This document shows, piece by piece, positions 10,193 through 19,100 of a stretch of DNA of 64,000 nt. The translations under genes were made by a program, and so were the position numbers. The notes below the pieces were generated by a model. The model was given only the letters and a program-made list of their open reading frames with translations, was not told the DNA's origin and made no database searches. Source of the DNA: Billgrantia ethanolica. GTDB taxonomy: Bacteria; Pseudomonadota; Gammaproteobacteria; Pseudomonadales; Halomonadaceae. The stretch lies in assembly GCF_021404305.1 (NCBI RefSeq), contig NZ_JABFTX010000001.1, positions 930,001-994,000 on the forward strand, given 5' to 3'. Positions within the stretch are counted from its first letter, which is position 1, and each line of letters opens with the position of its first letter.

Positions 10193-10221
10193 CTCGTTCA
10201 TCGCATAGCAGGCTGGCGTAC

Positions 10222-12000
10222 TCACTCCTGCCCTTCCGCCTTGGCCTTCTGGCGCAGACGAATGTTGAGTTCGCGCAGCTGGTCGCCGCTCACCTCGCCC
10301 GGCGCATCCGTCATCGGACAAGCCGCGCTCTGGGTCTTGGGGAAGGCGATCACTTCACGGATGGTGCGCGCACCCGCCATCAGCATCACCAGGCGGTCGA
10401 GGCCGAAGGCCAGGCCGCCGTGGGGCGGCGCACCGTAGTGCAGGGCGTCGAGCAGGAAGCCGAATTTCTCGCGGGCCTCCTCCTCGCCGATGCCGAGGAT
10501 CTCGAACACGGTGCTCTGCATTTCTCGGTCGTGGATACGGATAGAACCGCCCCCCAGCTCGGTGCCGTTGAGCACCATGTCGTAGGCACGCGAGAGCGCG
10601 CCCGCCGGGTTGGCCTTGAGCTCCTCGGGGCTGCACGAGGGCGAGGTGAACGGGTGGTGCAGCGGGCTCAGGCGGCCGGCGTCGTCGGCTTCGAACATGG
10701 GGAAGTCGACCACCCACAGCGGTGCCCAGGGGCGGGTGTAGAGGTTGAGGTCTTCGCCCAGCTTGACCCGCAGCGCACCCAGCGCCTCGTTGACGATCTT
10801 GGCCTTGTCGGCGCCGAAGAAGACGATGTCGCCGTCTGCCGCGCCCACGCGGTCAAGCAACTCCTCGATCACGTTCTCCATGAACTTGACGATCGGCGAC
10901 TGCAGCCCCTCGATACCCTTGGCACGCTCGTTGACCTTGATCCAGGCCAGGCCCTTGGCACCGTAGATGCCGACGAACTTGGTGTAGTCGTCGATCACCT
11001 TGCGCGACATGCTGGCTCCGCCCGGTACCTTGAGCGCCGCGACGCGGCCGTCGGCAGCGTTGGCCGGGCCGGAGAAGACCTGGAAGTCGACCTGCTTCAT
11101 CAGGTCGTCGACGTCGACCAGCGTCAGCGGAATGCGCAGGTCGGGCTTGTCGGAGCCGTAACGGTCCATGGCCTCGGCCCAGCTCATGCGCGGGAACTCG
11201 GGCAGCTCCACGTCGAGCACGTCCTGGAACAGCTCACGGATCATGGCCTCGGTCACGCCCATGATATCGTTCTCCTCGACGAAGGAGGCCTCGATATCGA
11301 TCTGGGTGAACTCCGGCTGACGGTCGGCGCGCAGGTCCTCGTCGCGGAAGCACTTGGCGATCTGGTAGTAGCGGTCGAAGCCGGCCACCATTAGCAGCTG
11401 CTTGAACAGCTGCGGCGACTGCGGCAGCGCGAAGAAGCTGCCCGGATGGGTGCGGCTCGGCACCAGGTAGTCGCGGGCGCCCTCGGGCGTGGCACGGGTC
11501 AGGATAGGCGTCTCGATGTCGAGGAAGCCCTGCCCCTCGAGGAAGGCGCGCACGTGATGCGAGATGCGCGAACGCAGGCGCAGCTTCTCGATCATCTCCG
11601 GACGGCGCAGGTCGATGTAGCGATGCTTGAGACGCACCTCCTCGCCGACCTTGCCGTGTTCGTCGAGCTGGAACGGCGGCGTGGCCGCCGTGTTCAGCAC
11701 TTCGACCTGCTTGGCCAGCACCTCGATCATGCCGGTGGGCATCTTCGGGTTCTGGGTACCCTCGGGGCGCAGACGCACGCGGCCGGAAATGCGCAGCACG
11801 TACTCGCTGCGAGCACGGTCGGCAGTGGCGAAAGCCTCGGCGGTATCGGGGTCGACCACGACCTGGGCGATGCCGTCGCGATCGCGCATGTCGAGGAAGA
11901 TCACGCCCCCGTGGTCACGGCGGCGGTGAACCCAGCCGCACAGGGTGACCGTCTGGTCCACCATGGTCTCGTTGAGCTGGCCGCAATAATGGCTGCGCAT
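10222..12000 (-). CDS. aspS: Aspartyl-tRNA synthetase
   Basis: 592-residue class II synthetase of the bacterial type. An N-terminal OB anticodon-binding domain ([13 protein letters not shown]) is followed by class II motif 1 ([12 protein letters not shown]), motif 2 ([18 protein letters not shown]), the bacterial GAD insertion (about residues 290-420) and motif 3 ([12 protein letters not shown]). AGGA lies 7 nt before the ATG. Whether it is discriminating or also charges tRNA-Asn depends on the presence of asnS and gatCAB elsewhere. Position between fmdB and the ruv genes is typical. Confidence 0.97.
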   Translation of the reverse strand: MRSHYCGQLNETMVDQTVTLCGWVHRRRDHGGVIFLDMRDRDGIAQVVVDPDTAEAFATADRARSEYVLRISGRVRLRPEGTQNPKMPTGMIEVLAKQVEVLNTAATPPFQLDEHGKVGEEVRLKHRYIDLRRPEMIEKLRLRSRISHHVRAFLEGQGFLDIETPILTRATPEGARDYLVPSRTHPGSFFALPQSPQLFKQLLMVAGFDRYYQIAKCFRDEDLRADRQPEFTQIDIEASFVEENDIMGVTEAMIRELFQDVLDVELPEFPRMSWAEAMDRYGSDKPDLRIPLTLVDVDDLMKQVDFQVFSGPANAADGRVAALKVPGGASMSRKVIDDYTKFVGIYGAKGLAWIKVNERAKGIEGLQSPIVKFMENVIEELLDRVGAADGDIVFFGADKAKIVNEALGALRVKLGEDLNLYTRPWAPLWVVDFPMFEADDAGRLSPLHHPFTSPSCSPEELKANPAGALSRAYDMVLNGTELGGGSIRIHDREMQSTVFEILGIGEEEAREKFGFLLDALHYGAPPHGGLAFGLDRLVMLMAGARTIREVIAFPKTQSAACPMTDAPGEVSGDQLRELNIRLRQKAKAEGQE

Positions 12001-12046
12001 GTCGTATCCTGTTTCGTAACGTTATCGATTGAAGGGTCGGTCGCGG

Positions 12047-12319
12047 TCAGGCCGCAGCGCCGTCCTTGGCCGGCGCCTTGCTTTCTTTGCTCTCTCCGCC
12101 GCCGCCAGCGGAGTCGCCGGCCAGATTCTTCTTGCTGCCGGATTTGAAGTCGGTTTCGTACCAGCCGCCGCCGGCCAGACGGAAGCCCGCCGCGGAAACC
12201 AGGCGAGAAAGCGCCGGTGCTTCACAGGCAGGACAGTCGGTCAGAGGGGCGGCGCTTAGTTTCTGGAGCTTCTCCAGACGATGGCCGCAGGCCTTGCACT
12301 GATATTCATAGATGGGCAT
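12047..12319 (-). CDS. FmdB-family zinc-ribbon protein
   Basis: 90 residues. The N-terminal zinc ribbon has Cys8/Cys11 (CKAC) and Cys29/Cys32 (CPAC) after the family start MPIYEY. A conserved GGGWYETDF block and a low-complexity Gly/Ser/Lys/Ala tail follow. FmdB-like proteins are putative regulators of unknown target, often found upstream of aspS as here (47-bp gap). GGAG lies 10 nt before the ATG. Confidence 0.88.
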   Translation of the reverse strand: MPIYEYQCKACGHRLEKLQKLSAAPLTDCPACEAPALSRLVSAAGFRLAGGGWYETDFKSGSKKNLAGDSAGGGGESKESKAPAKDGAAA

Positions 12320-12474
12320 GGTTCAATTCACTCCTGATTCGACAGCGCGCAACCAACGGCGATATAGGGTCGAGCGGTGCACATTCCAAGCCTGCCGTGA
12401 AAGCCCGATAGTATAACGTGCCTGGCAAGGCGTGTCCCAGCCCTGCCGCGGCGAACCAACACAAGGAATTCAGC

Positions 12475-13422
12475 ATGAAAGCCGTGATACTCGATGCCGC
12501 CAGCCTGGGTCCCGATATCGACCTCTCCGCCATTCGCGAGCAGGTGGAGACGCTGGAGGTCCATGAGGCAAGCACCACCGAGCAGAGCCGCGAGCGTCTG
12601 GCCGGCGCCCAGGTGGCCATCGTCAACAAGGTGGTGCTCGATGCCGCCACCCTCGAGGCACTGCCGGAACTCAAGCTGATCTGCGTGCTGGCCACCGGCA
12701 CCAACAACATCGACATGGCTACCGCCGAGCGACTCGGCATCGCCGTGCGCAACGTCACGGCCTACGGCACCGCCAGCGTGGCCCAGCACAGCCTGATGCT
12801 GATCCTGGCGCTGGCCAACCGGCTACCGCTCTATCAGCGCGACGTGGCGGCCGGACGCTGGAACGCAAGCCCCTTCTTCTGCCTGATGGACCACGCCACC
12901 CTGCAGCTCGAAGGCAAGCACCTGGTCATCGTCGGCCAGGGCGAACTGGGCAGCCGCGTGGCCGCCCTCGGCGAAGCCTTCGGCATGCGCGTCAGCTTTG
13001 CCGCCCGTCCCGGCAACGAGAGCAACGACTCACGCCCCGGGATAGCCCAGCTTGCCCCCGAGGCCGACGTCATCAGCCTGCACTGTCCGCTCACCGAGGC
13101 CACCCGCCACCTGGTCGACGCCGCCCTGCTCGCCACGCTGAAGCCCAACGCCCTGCTGGTCAACTGCGCCCGTGGCGGCATCATCGACGAACAGGCGGCG
13201 CTTGCCGCACTGCGTGAGGGCCGACTGGGCGGCCTGGGCGTCGACGTGCTGCCGGCGGAGCCACCGCGTGACGGTCATCCGCTGCTCGATGCCCTGGCCG
13301 AGCCGCTCAACCTGATCGTCACGCCGCACAATGCCTGGATCACACCGGAGGCCCGCCAGCGCATCGTGACACTCACCGGCGAGAACCTGCGCAGCTGGCA
13401 GGCCCAGCGGGATGGAGCATGA
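12475..13422 (+). CDS. D-2-hydroxyacid dehydrogenase (NAD(P)-dependent)
   Basis: 315 residues. The substrate domain contains ATGTNNID. The NAD-binding domain has VGQGELGSRVA, and the catalytic Arg (NCARGG), Glu (LPAEPP) and His (TPHNAW) are all present. The long AERLGIAVRNV and LMLILAL segments resemble glycerate/hydroxypyruvate reductases, but the substrate is unproven. ATG at 12475 follows AAGGA at 7 nt. The stop overlaps the ribokinase start (ATGA), so it heads a three-gene operon with a ribokinase and a nucleoside hydrolase. A weak -10-like TATAAC lies at 12412. Confidence 0.85.
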   Translation: MKAVILDAASLGPDIDLSAIREQVETLEVHEASTTEQSRERLAGAQVAIVNKVVLDAATLEALPELKLICVLATGTNNIDMATAERLGIAVRNVTAYGTASVAQHSLMLILALANRLPLYQRDVAAGRWNASPFFCLMDHATLQLEGKHLVIVGQGELGSRVAALGEAFGMRVSFAARPGNESNDSRPGIAQLAPEADVISLHCPLTEATRHLVDAALLATLKPNALLVNCARGGIIDEQAALAALREGRLGGLGVDVLPAEPPRDGHPLLDALAEPLNLIVTPHNAWITPEARQRIVTLTGENLRSWQAQRDGA

Positions 13423-14345
13423 CCATGCTGCACAACTCCAATCTTCACAACTTCGGCTCGATCAATCTCGACCACTTTTATCGTGTGCCGCACCTGGTCC
13501 ACCCCGGCGAGACCCTGGCCAGCCGCAGTTACCATCTCGGCCTCGGCGGCAAAGGGGCCAATCAGTCGCTGGCCATGGCACTGGCCGGCGGCCAGGTGTG
13601 CCACTGGGGCCGCCTCGGTCGGCAGGACGCCTGGGCCCGCGACCGCATGGCCCGCGCCGGGGTCGACGTCACCCACCTGGAGCTGGTGGACGAGCCCAGC
13701 GGACACGCCATCATCCAGGTCGACGATCGCGGCGAGAACGCCATTATTTTGTTCCCCGGCGCCAACCACGGCTTCACGCGTCGGCATCGCGACGCCTTGT
13801 GCGAAGCGGCCAAGCCCGGCGACTGGCTGCTGGTGCAGAACGAGTGCAACGCCCTGGCCGAGCTGCTCGAGTGCGCGCGCAGGCAGGATCTGGCCGTTGC
13901 CTTCAATCCCGCACCGATGTCCGACACGGTGCTGGAGCTGCCCCTCGACGCCTGCCAGTTGCTGTTCGTCAATCGCGGCGAGGCGGCCTGGATGGCCGGC
14001 CTGCCCGAGACCAGCGATGCCCAGGCCCTGCTCCAGGGTCTGCAGAAGCGGCTGCCGCAGACGGCAACGGTGTTGACGCTGGGCAGCGAGGGGGCCTGGT
14101 ACCAGTCCGGCGACGAGCGCCATTTCCAGCCCGCCCTGCCGGTGGAGCCGGTGGACACCACCGGCGCCGGCGACACCTTCATCGGCTATTTCATGGCGGC
14201 ACTGCAGGAGCAGCGCAGCGTACCCGACTGCCTGGCGCTGGCCGCCCACGCCGCCGCACTCGGCGTGCAGCAGCCCGGCGCCGCCGACAGCATTCCATCG
14301 CGCGACGACGTCGAGCGATACCTCACCGGCTCACAGAGCGCCTGA
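13419..14345 (+). CDS. rbsK: Ribokinase-family sugar kinase (PfkB superfamily)
   Basis: 308 residues. PfkB signature 1 is GLGGKGANQS near the N-terminus; signature 2, DTTGAGDTFIGYF, carries the catalytic Asp and anion hole. NPAPMS is typical of ribokinases. It probably phosphorylates D-ribose to ribose 5-phosphate. This fits the nucleoside hydrolase that starts 18 bp downstream and would release free ribose. Coupled by ATGA overlap to the preceding dehydrogenase. No dedicated ribose transporter is present in the window. Confidence 0.88.
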   Translation: MTMLHNSNLHNFGSINLDHFYRVPHLVHPGETLASRSYHLGLGGKGANQSLAMALAGGQVCHWGRLGRQDAWARDRMARAGVDVTHLELVDEPSGHAIIQVDDRGENAIILFPGANHGFTRRHRDALCEAAKPGDWLLVQNECNALAELLECARRQDLAVAFNPAPMSDTVLELPLDACQLLFVNRGEAAWMAGLPETSDAQALLQGLQKRLPQTATVLTLGSEGAWYQSGDERHFQPALPVEPVDTTGAGDTFIGYFMAALQEQRSVPDCLALAAHAAALGVQQPGAADSIPSRDDVERYLTGSQSA

Positions 14346-14363
14346 CACCCACAAGGAGGCAAC

Positions 14364-15308
14364 GTGTCGCACCCGATCATCTTCGATACCGACCCCGGCG
14401 TCGACGACGCCCAGGCCATCGCCATCGCCCTGCGTCATCCCGAGATCGAGCTGCTCGGCCTGACCACCACCTACGGCAACGTCGACATCGAGACCGCCAC
14501 CCACAATGGCCTGCTGCTGTGCGAACTGGCAGGGCGCGGCGACGTACCCGTTGCCCAGGGCGCCGCCGGCCCCATGGTCAAGCCGCGCCATCCCGCGCCG
14601 GCGCATATCCACGGCGCCAACGGCCTGGGCAACATCGAACTGCCCGAGGTGAAGGGAAAGAAGGATCCGCGCAGCGCCGCGCAGTTCATCGTCGACACCG
14701 TCAACGAGCGTCCCGGCGAAGTCACCCTGGTCGCGGTCGGGCCGGTGGGCAATTTGGCCGCTGCACTGCAGCTCGACCCGGCGCTCACCGAGAAGGTCAA
14801 GCGGGTGGTGATCATGGGCGGTTCGGTCCGCGAGGGCGGCAACGTCACACCAGTGGCCGAGGCCAACATGTTCAACGACCCCCACGCCGCCCAGCGCGTG
14901 CTCACTGCCGGCTGGCCGCTGACCCTGGTGGGGCTCGACGTGACCCATCGCTGCGTGCTGACGCCGGCCCACATGCAGCGCATCGAGGCGGGTCAGGGCG
15001 AGCTGGGCAAGGTGCTGGCCGGCAGCTACGCCTTCTATCGTGACTTCTATCGCGAATTCCTCGGCATCGACGGCTGCTGCCCCCACGACAGCTGCGCGCT
15101 GGCCTGGCTGCTGCGCCCGGAGCTGTTCACCACCGCTCCGGGGCATCTGGCGGTCATCACCGAGGGCCTGGCCGAGGGTCAGACCCTGTTCGCCCCCGAA
15201 GGGCGCGACTTCATCCAGGAGCGCTGGTCGCAGACACCCCTGGCGGAAGTGTGCCTCGAAGTGGACGGTGAAGCCGTGGTGGAGTGGATCACTGCCACTC
15301 TAGGGTAA
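14364..15308 (+). CDS. Inosine/uridine-preferring nucleoside hydrolase
   Basis: 314 residues. The calcium-binding signature DTDPGVDDAQA (residues 8-18) is diagnostic of the IunH family, which cleaves ribonucleosides to base and ribose. LVAVGPVGNLA, VIMGGSV and a C-terminal HDSCALA segment with the conserved Asp complete the active site. It starts with GTG 5 nt after AAGGAGG. Together with the upstream ribokinase it forms a salvage route from nucleoside to ribose 5-phosphate. Whether purine or pyrimidine nucleosides are preferred cannot be told. Confidence 0.92.
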   Translation: MSHPIIFDTDPGVDDAQAIAIALRHPEIELLGLTTTYGNVDIETATHNGLLLCELAGRGDVPVAQGAAGPMVKPRHPAPAHIHGANGLGNIELPEVKGKKDPRSAAQFIVDTVNERPGEVTLVAVGPVGNLAAALQLDPALTEKVKRVVIMGGSVREGGNVTPVAEANMFNDPHAAQRVLTAGWPLTLVGLDVTHRCVLTPAHMQRIEAGQGELGKVLAGSYAFYRDFYREFLGIDGCCPHDSCALAWLLRPELFTTAPGHLAVITEGLAEGQTLFAPEGRDFIQERWSQTPLAEVCLEVDGEAVVEWITATLG

Positions 15309-15311
15309 GAA

Positions 15312-15584
15312 TCAGAGGCAGACGAAGTTGTCCGGGTCATGGCACTCCAGCGCTTCCAGCTCGACGTGCGTGACCCGGGCATTGGGCGGCCCCTGCCACA
15401 GCCACGCTGACACCTGGTTGACCGCCTCGCCATTGCCGCACAGCAGCACCTCGACCTGCCCGTCGGCGAGATTCTTGGCGTAGCCGGTCAAACCGTGCTG
15501 CAACGCCTGCTCCTGAACCGCACGGCGATACCACACTCCCTGCACCTTGCCGGCCACCAGCGCCTTCACGCAGCGTTTGCTCAT
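15312..15584 (-). CDS. acyP: Acylphosphatase
   Basis: 90-residue acylphosphatase with the family pattern GKVQGVWYR (active-site Arg and phosphate loop) and GYAKNLADGQVEV, where the Asn is the catalytic residue. It hydrolyses acyl phosphates such as acetyl or carbamoyl phosphate. ATG at 15584 follows GAGGAG at 7 nt; longer in-frame starts give an N-terminus unlike the family. Convergent with the nucleoside hydrolase, stops 3 bp apart. Confidence 0.93.
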   Translation of the reverse strand: MSKRCVKALVAGKVQGVWYRRAVQEQALQHGLTGYAKNLADGQVEVLLCGNGEAVNQVSAWLWQGPPNARVTHVELEALECHDPDNFVCL

Positions 15585-15740
15585 TTTCGTCTCCTCATTG
15601 ACTGAAAAGGGTGCGCACGGATGCTCTAACCTTGATACTAAGGATGCGGTCACGCCACAAGCAACGGCCGCCCAACGGAAGCAGTGCCAACCACTGCGCT
15701 CCACATCACAACAACGCATCCTCACGAGGGAGACACCGCC

Positions 15741-16778
15741 ATGCAGGTCTTCGACCACCCCGAGTTCGACCATCATCAGCAGATCGTCTTCGGCAGCGAT
15801 GAGGCCAGCGGCCTGCGCGCCATCATCGCCATCCACGACACACGCCGCGGCCCTGCCCTGGGCGGACTGCGCATCTACCCCTACGCCAGCGAAGCGGACG
15901 CTCTGACCGACGTACTGCGCCTGTCCCGTGGCATGACCTACAAATCGGCTCTGGCCGACCTGCCCCTGGGCGGCGGCAAGGCCGTGATCATCGCCGACCC
16001 GCGTCGCGACAAGACCCCCGCCATGCTACGCGCCATGGGCCGGCTGGTGGAATCGCTGGGCGGTCGCTACATCACCGCCGAGGACTCCGGCAGCGGCGAG
16101 GAGGACATGCGCCTGATTCGTCAGGAGACGTCACATGTCAGCGGACTGGGGCACGACGGCAACTCGGGCGACCCCTCGCCCTTCACCGCCCACGGCGTTT
16201 TCTGCGCGCTGAAGAGCGCCGTGCGCCATCGCCTCGGCCGCAGCGACCTGCAAGGGTTGCGCGTCGCCATCCAAGGGGTCGGGCATGTCGGTGCCCACCT
16301 GGCCCGCGAGCTGCACGAGGCCGGCGCCAAGCTGGTGCTGACCGATGTCAATCGTGACAGCCTCGGCATGCTGGCCAGCGAACTGAGCGCCGAGAGCGTC
16401 GCGCCCGAGGCCATTTTCGATGCCGACGTGGACGTCTTCGCCCCCTGCGCCCTCGGCGCGGTACTGACCGACGAGGTGGCCGAGCGGCTCAAGGCCAAGG
16501 TGGTTTGCGGCGCCGCCAACAACCAGTTGGCAACGGCAGCGGTTGCCGGACGCTTGCAGGCCCGCGGCATTCTCTACACGCCCGATTACGTGGCCAACGC
16601 CGGCGGCGTAATCGAAGTCGAGGCCCAGCGTCACCAGCGCTACAACCGCGACTCGGTCATGCGGCACGTGGAGCGCATCGCCGAAACGGTGGACGAGATC
16701 CTCAGCCGAGGGCAGAGCGAGGACAAGAGCCCTGCCGCGGTGGCGGATCAACTGGCACGCGAGCGCCTCGCTGGCTGA
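15741..16778 (+). CDS. Leucine dehydrogenase (Leu/Phe/Val dehydrogenase family)
   Basis: 345 residues, the size of leucine dehydrogenases. Catalytic lysines fall at 68 (MTYKSA) and 80 (PLGGGKAV), and TAEDSGSGEEDM follows. The NAD-binding motif is GVGHVGAHLA, then VCGAANNQLA and YVANAGGVIEV. It interconverts branched-chain amino acids and 2-oxoacids with NAD. ATG at 15741 follows a GAGGGAG box. The first 19 residues of the longer frame are not family-like. Monocistronic, closed by a strong hairpin. Confidence 0.9.
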   Translation: MQVFDHPEFDHHQQIVFGSDEASGLRAIIAIHDTRRGPALGGLRIYPYASEADALTDVLRLSRGMTYKSALADLPLGGGKAVIIADPRRDKTPAMLRAMGRLVESLGGRYITAEDSGSGEEDMRLIRQETSHVSGLGHDGNSGDPSPFTAHGVFCALKSAVRHRLGRSDLQGLRVAIQGVGHVGAHLARELHEAGAKLVLTDVNRDSLGMLASELSAESVAPEAIFDADVDVFAPCALGAVLTDEVAERLKAKVVCGAANNQLATAAVAGRLQARGILYTPDYVANAGGVIEVEAQRHQRYNRDSVMRHVERIAETVDEILSRGQSEDKSPAAVADQLARERLAG

Positions 16779-16784
16779 CGCCAG

Positions 16785-16809
16785 GGCCGGGCGGCGCATC
16801 CGCCCGGCC
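16785..16809. terminator. Bidirectional terminator between leucine dehydrogenase and yihY-like gene
   Basis: A perfect 10-bp stem (GGCCGGGCGG and complement) with a 5-nt loop lies between two convergent stops. It has no T-tract. Confidence 0.65.
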
Positions 16810-16832
16810 TGCCACCGCTCGCTGCCCGTTCG

Positions 16833-17738
16833 TCAATCCATCACCAGCTCGCGCTTGACGATCACGGCGCTGTTGCGTGGTACCACTTCGCGCCCCCTGG
16901 CCAGCAGATAGCTGCGAGTGAACGCCGCTCCGAACAGCAGAATGAGGGATGAGTAGTAGACCCACAGCAGGATCATGACCACCGAACCGGCGGCCCCGTA
17001 GGTCGAGGCCGTCGCGGTATAGGCCAGGTAGGAGGCGATCGCACTGCGGCCGATGGCGAACAGCAGCGCGGTGACCACGGCACCCAGCAGCACGTCCCGC
17101 CAGCCCAGCATCACGTCGGGCAGGACCTTGAAGATGGTGGCGAACAGCGCCGTGATCACGGCCAGGGCAACCAGGAACTCGGCGCCGGCCGTCAGAGCGC
17201 CAAGCAGCGGCATGGCATCGCCCACCGCCTGGAGCATGGCACGAATCATGATCCCCACCAGCAGCGACACCAGCAGGATGAAGCCAATCGCCAGCACCAC
17301 GGCGAGCGACAGCAGGCGCTGCTTGAGAAAGATGAGCACGCTGTTGCGGCTGGGCTTGGCCGTCACCCCCCAGATGGTGTTGAGCGAGAACTGCATCTGA
17401 GCGAAGACGGTGGTGGCCCCTATGAGCAACCCGGCGACCCCGAGCAGCGTCGGCAGGATACCAGCCTCCTCGATGCGCGACGCCGCCACCGCCTGCTCCA
17501 CCGCCCGCGCCGCCTCCTCGCCCAGGGTGCCCTGCAGCTGTGCGACGATCTGCCCTTGAGCGGCATCCTCACCGAAGACGATACCAATCACGGCGACGGC
17601 AATGATGACCGTAGGCGCAAGCGAGAAAAGCGTGTAAAAAGCCAGCGAGCCGGCATAGCTGAAGGCATTGCGCTCCAGCCATAAGGAAATTGCCTGCTGA
17701 ACGGTATTCCACCAGAACCGAATCGAGAATCTGTGCAC
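16833..17738 (-). CDS. YihY/BrkB-family inner-membrane protein
   Basis: About 301 residues with six predicted membrane helices. The YihY signature FSYAGSLAFYTLFSLAP occurs early, followed by GATTVFAQMQFSLNTIWGV and the C-terminal TYGAAGSVVMILLWVYYSS. The family has been proposed to form a transporter or pore; the old link to RNase BN is incorrect. GTG at 17738 is preferred because GGAGG lies 6 nt upstream. ATG at 17765 and farther starts add residues unlike the family. Divergent from nadM. Confidence 0.87.
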   Translation of the reverse strand: MHRFSIRFWWNTVQQAISLWLERNAFSYAGSLAFYTLFSLAPTVIIAVAVIGIVFGEDAAQGQIVAQLQGTLGEEAARAVEQAVAASRIEEAGILPTLLGVAGLLIGATTVFAQMQFSLNTIWGVTAKPSRNSVLIFLKQRLLSLAVVLAIGFILLVSLLVGIMIRAMLQAVGDAMPLLGALTAGAEFLVALAVITALFATIFKVLPDVMLGWRDVLLGAVVTALLFAIGRSAIASYLAYTATASTYGAAGSVVMILLWVYYSSLILLFGAAFTRSYLLARGREVVPRNSAVIVKRELVMD

Positions 17739-17872
17739 GACGCCTCCTTCGCCTTTGGCCACCATTTCAGCATACGCTACTGAAAACCAGCTGTCGGCAC
17801 ATGGCCCCGCGTTGCAGCCCCGGGCCACCCGCGCCCATAATGGAGCACCCTACCCCCAGCCAAGGAAGCGCG

Positions 17873-18949
17873 ATGAGCGATACCGATCATGAATTCGACT
17901 GCCTCGTATTCATCGGACGGTTTCAGCCGCCGCACCTGGGACATCTGGCGGTCATCAACGAGGCCCTGCGCCATGCGCGACAGGTGATCGTCCTGGTGGG
18001 GTCGGCCTGGCAGGCGCGCTCGCTGCGCAACCCTTGGCGCTTCGACGAGCGCCAGGCACTGCTGCGCAGCTGTTTCGACGAAGAGGAGAATGCGCGCCTC
18101 GAGATCGTGCCGCTGCTGGATGCGCTCTACAACGACGACGTCTGGGTGCGTGACGTGCAGCGCAAGGTGCGCGATATCGCAGGCCACCATCACGCTCGCC
18201 TGCCACGCATCGGGCTGATCGGCGCCAGTCGTGGCCAGTCGAGCTACTATCTATCGCTGTTCCCCCAATGGGAGTCGGTCAGCGTACCGCTGGTCGAAGG
18301 CATTTCGGCCAGCCAGATCCGCGAGAGATTGTTCCGCTCCCCCTCCTCCAGCGAGGATTACCTCAGCACCGGCGCCACCCATGATCTGCCTCCCGGCGTC
18401 TGCGAGGCGCTACGGGATTTCGCCGGCGATGAAGCGCACCTGCAGCTGATGGAAGAACAGAAGCTGCTGGAGCAGTACCGCCAGGCCTGGGCCAACGCCC
18501 CCTACCCTCCTATCTTCGTCACGGTGAACGCCGTGGTGGTGCAGTCGGGCCACGTGCTGCTGGTGCGGCGTACCGCTGCCCCAGGGAAAGGACTGTTGGC
18601 GCTGCCCGGCGGTTTCATCAACCCCCATGAGCGCCTACTCGACGCCTGCCTGCGCGAGTTGCGCGAGCGGGTCAGGCTCAAGGTGCCGGAGCCGGTGCTC
18701 AAGGGCTCACTGCGCGGGCAGCGGCTGTTCGACGAGCCCCACCGCAGCTGGCGCGGGCGCACCCTGGCCGAGGCCTTCTACTTCGCTCTGCGTCCCGACC
18801 AGCAGTTGCCCCAGCTCAAGCCGGTCAAGGGCGGCGACCACGCACGCTGGGTACCGCTGGCCGAACTCGAACCGGACAGCCTGTTCGAGGACCACTTCTT
18901 CATCATTCAGAATTTTCTCGGCCTGCCGGCCGATTTCAGCGGGATCTAG
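17873..18949 (+). CDS. nadM: Bifunctional nicotinamide-nucleotide adenylyltransferase / Nudix protein (NadM-Nudix)
   Basis: 358 residues, two domains. The first (about 1-185) is a nucleotidyltransferase with GRFQPPHLGH and EGISASQIRERL, the two ATP/NMN-binding motifs of NadM. The second (about 210-350) is a Nudix domain with GGFINPHERLLDACLREL. Cyanobacterial homologues combine NMN adenylyltransferase and ADP-ribose pyrophosphatase, tying NAD synthesis to turnover. Here the Nudix box reads RELRER where the consensus is REUxEE, so one metal-binding Glu is replaced by Arg and hydrolase activity is doubtful. AAGGA precedes the ATG. Confidence 0.9.
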   Translation: MSDTDHEFDCLVFIGRFQPPHLGHLAVINEALRHARQVIVLVGSAWQARSLRNPWRFDERQALLRSCFDEEENARLEIVPLLDALYNDDVWVRDVQRKVRDIAGHHHARLPRIGLIGASRGQSSYYLSLFPQWESVSVPLVEGISASQIRERLFRSPSSSEDYLSTGATHDLPPGVCEALRDFAGDEAHLQLMEEQKLLEQYRQAWANAPYPPIFVTVNAVVVQSGHVLLVRRTAAPGKGLLALPGGFINPHERLLDACLRELRERVRLKVPEPVLKGSLRGQRLFDEPHRSWRGRTLAEAFYFALRPDQQLPQLKPVKGGDHARWVPLAELEPDSLFEDHFFIIQNFLGLPADFSGI

Positions 18950-18957
18950 CGACATAC

Positions 18958-19100
18958 AAAAAGTGCTTCACGGGTCGGCGAGCGGCTCAAGCGCAAGGCG
19001 CCCGGAGCGCAGGAGGTGGAGCATATGGGGTATATGTGACGCCTGCGAGCACCGCGTAACGCAGCGATTGGGCGGCGCAGCCAGCCGTGGAGTGCTTTTT
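18958..19100. repeat. 143-bp imperfect palindrome, probable bidirectional terminator and dispersed repeat
   Basis: The ends form a 16-bp stem allowing G-U pairs (AAAAAGTGCTTCACGG at 18958 against CCGTGGAGTGCTTTTT at 19085). One end starts with an A-run and the other finishes with a T-run, the layout of a two-way intrinsic terminator. The interior is itself loosely self-complementary around CATATGGGGTATATG. It occupies nearly the whole 151-bp gap between the convergent nadM and lysR genes. Its core, GAGCACCGCGTAA then CGCAGCGATT (19047-19069), recurs at 41938. Confidence 0.75.

Noticed and set aside
13412-15043. 543-codon Arg/Pro-rich frame overlapping rbsK and the nucleoside hydrolase in another plus frame
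   Set aside because: Composition is typical of a frame-shifted GC-rich gene and both real frames are strongly supported.
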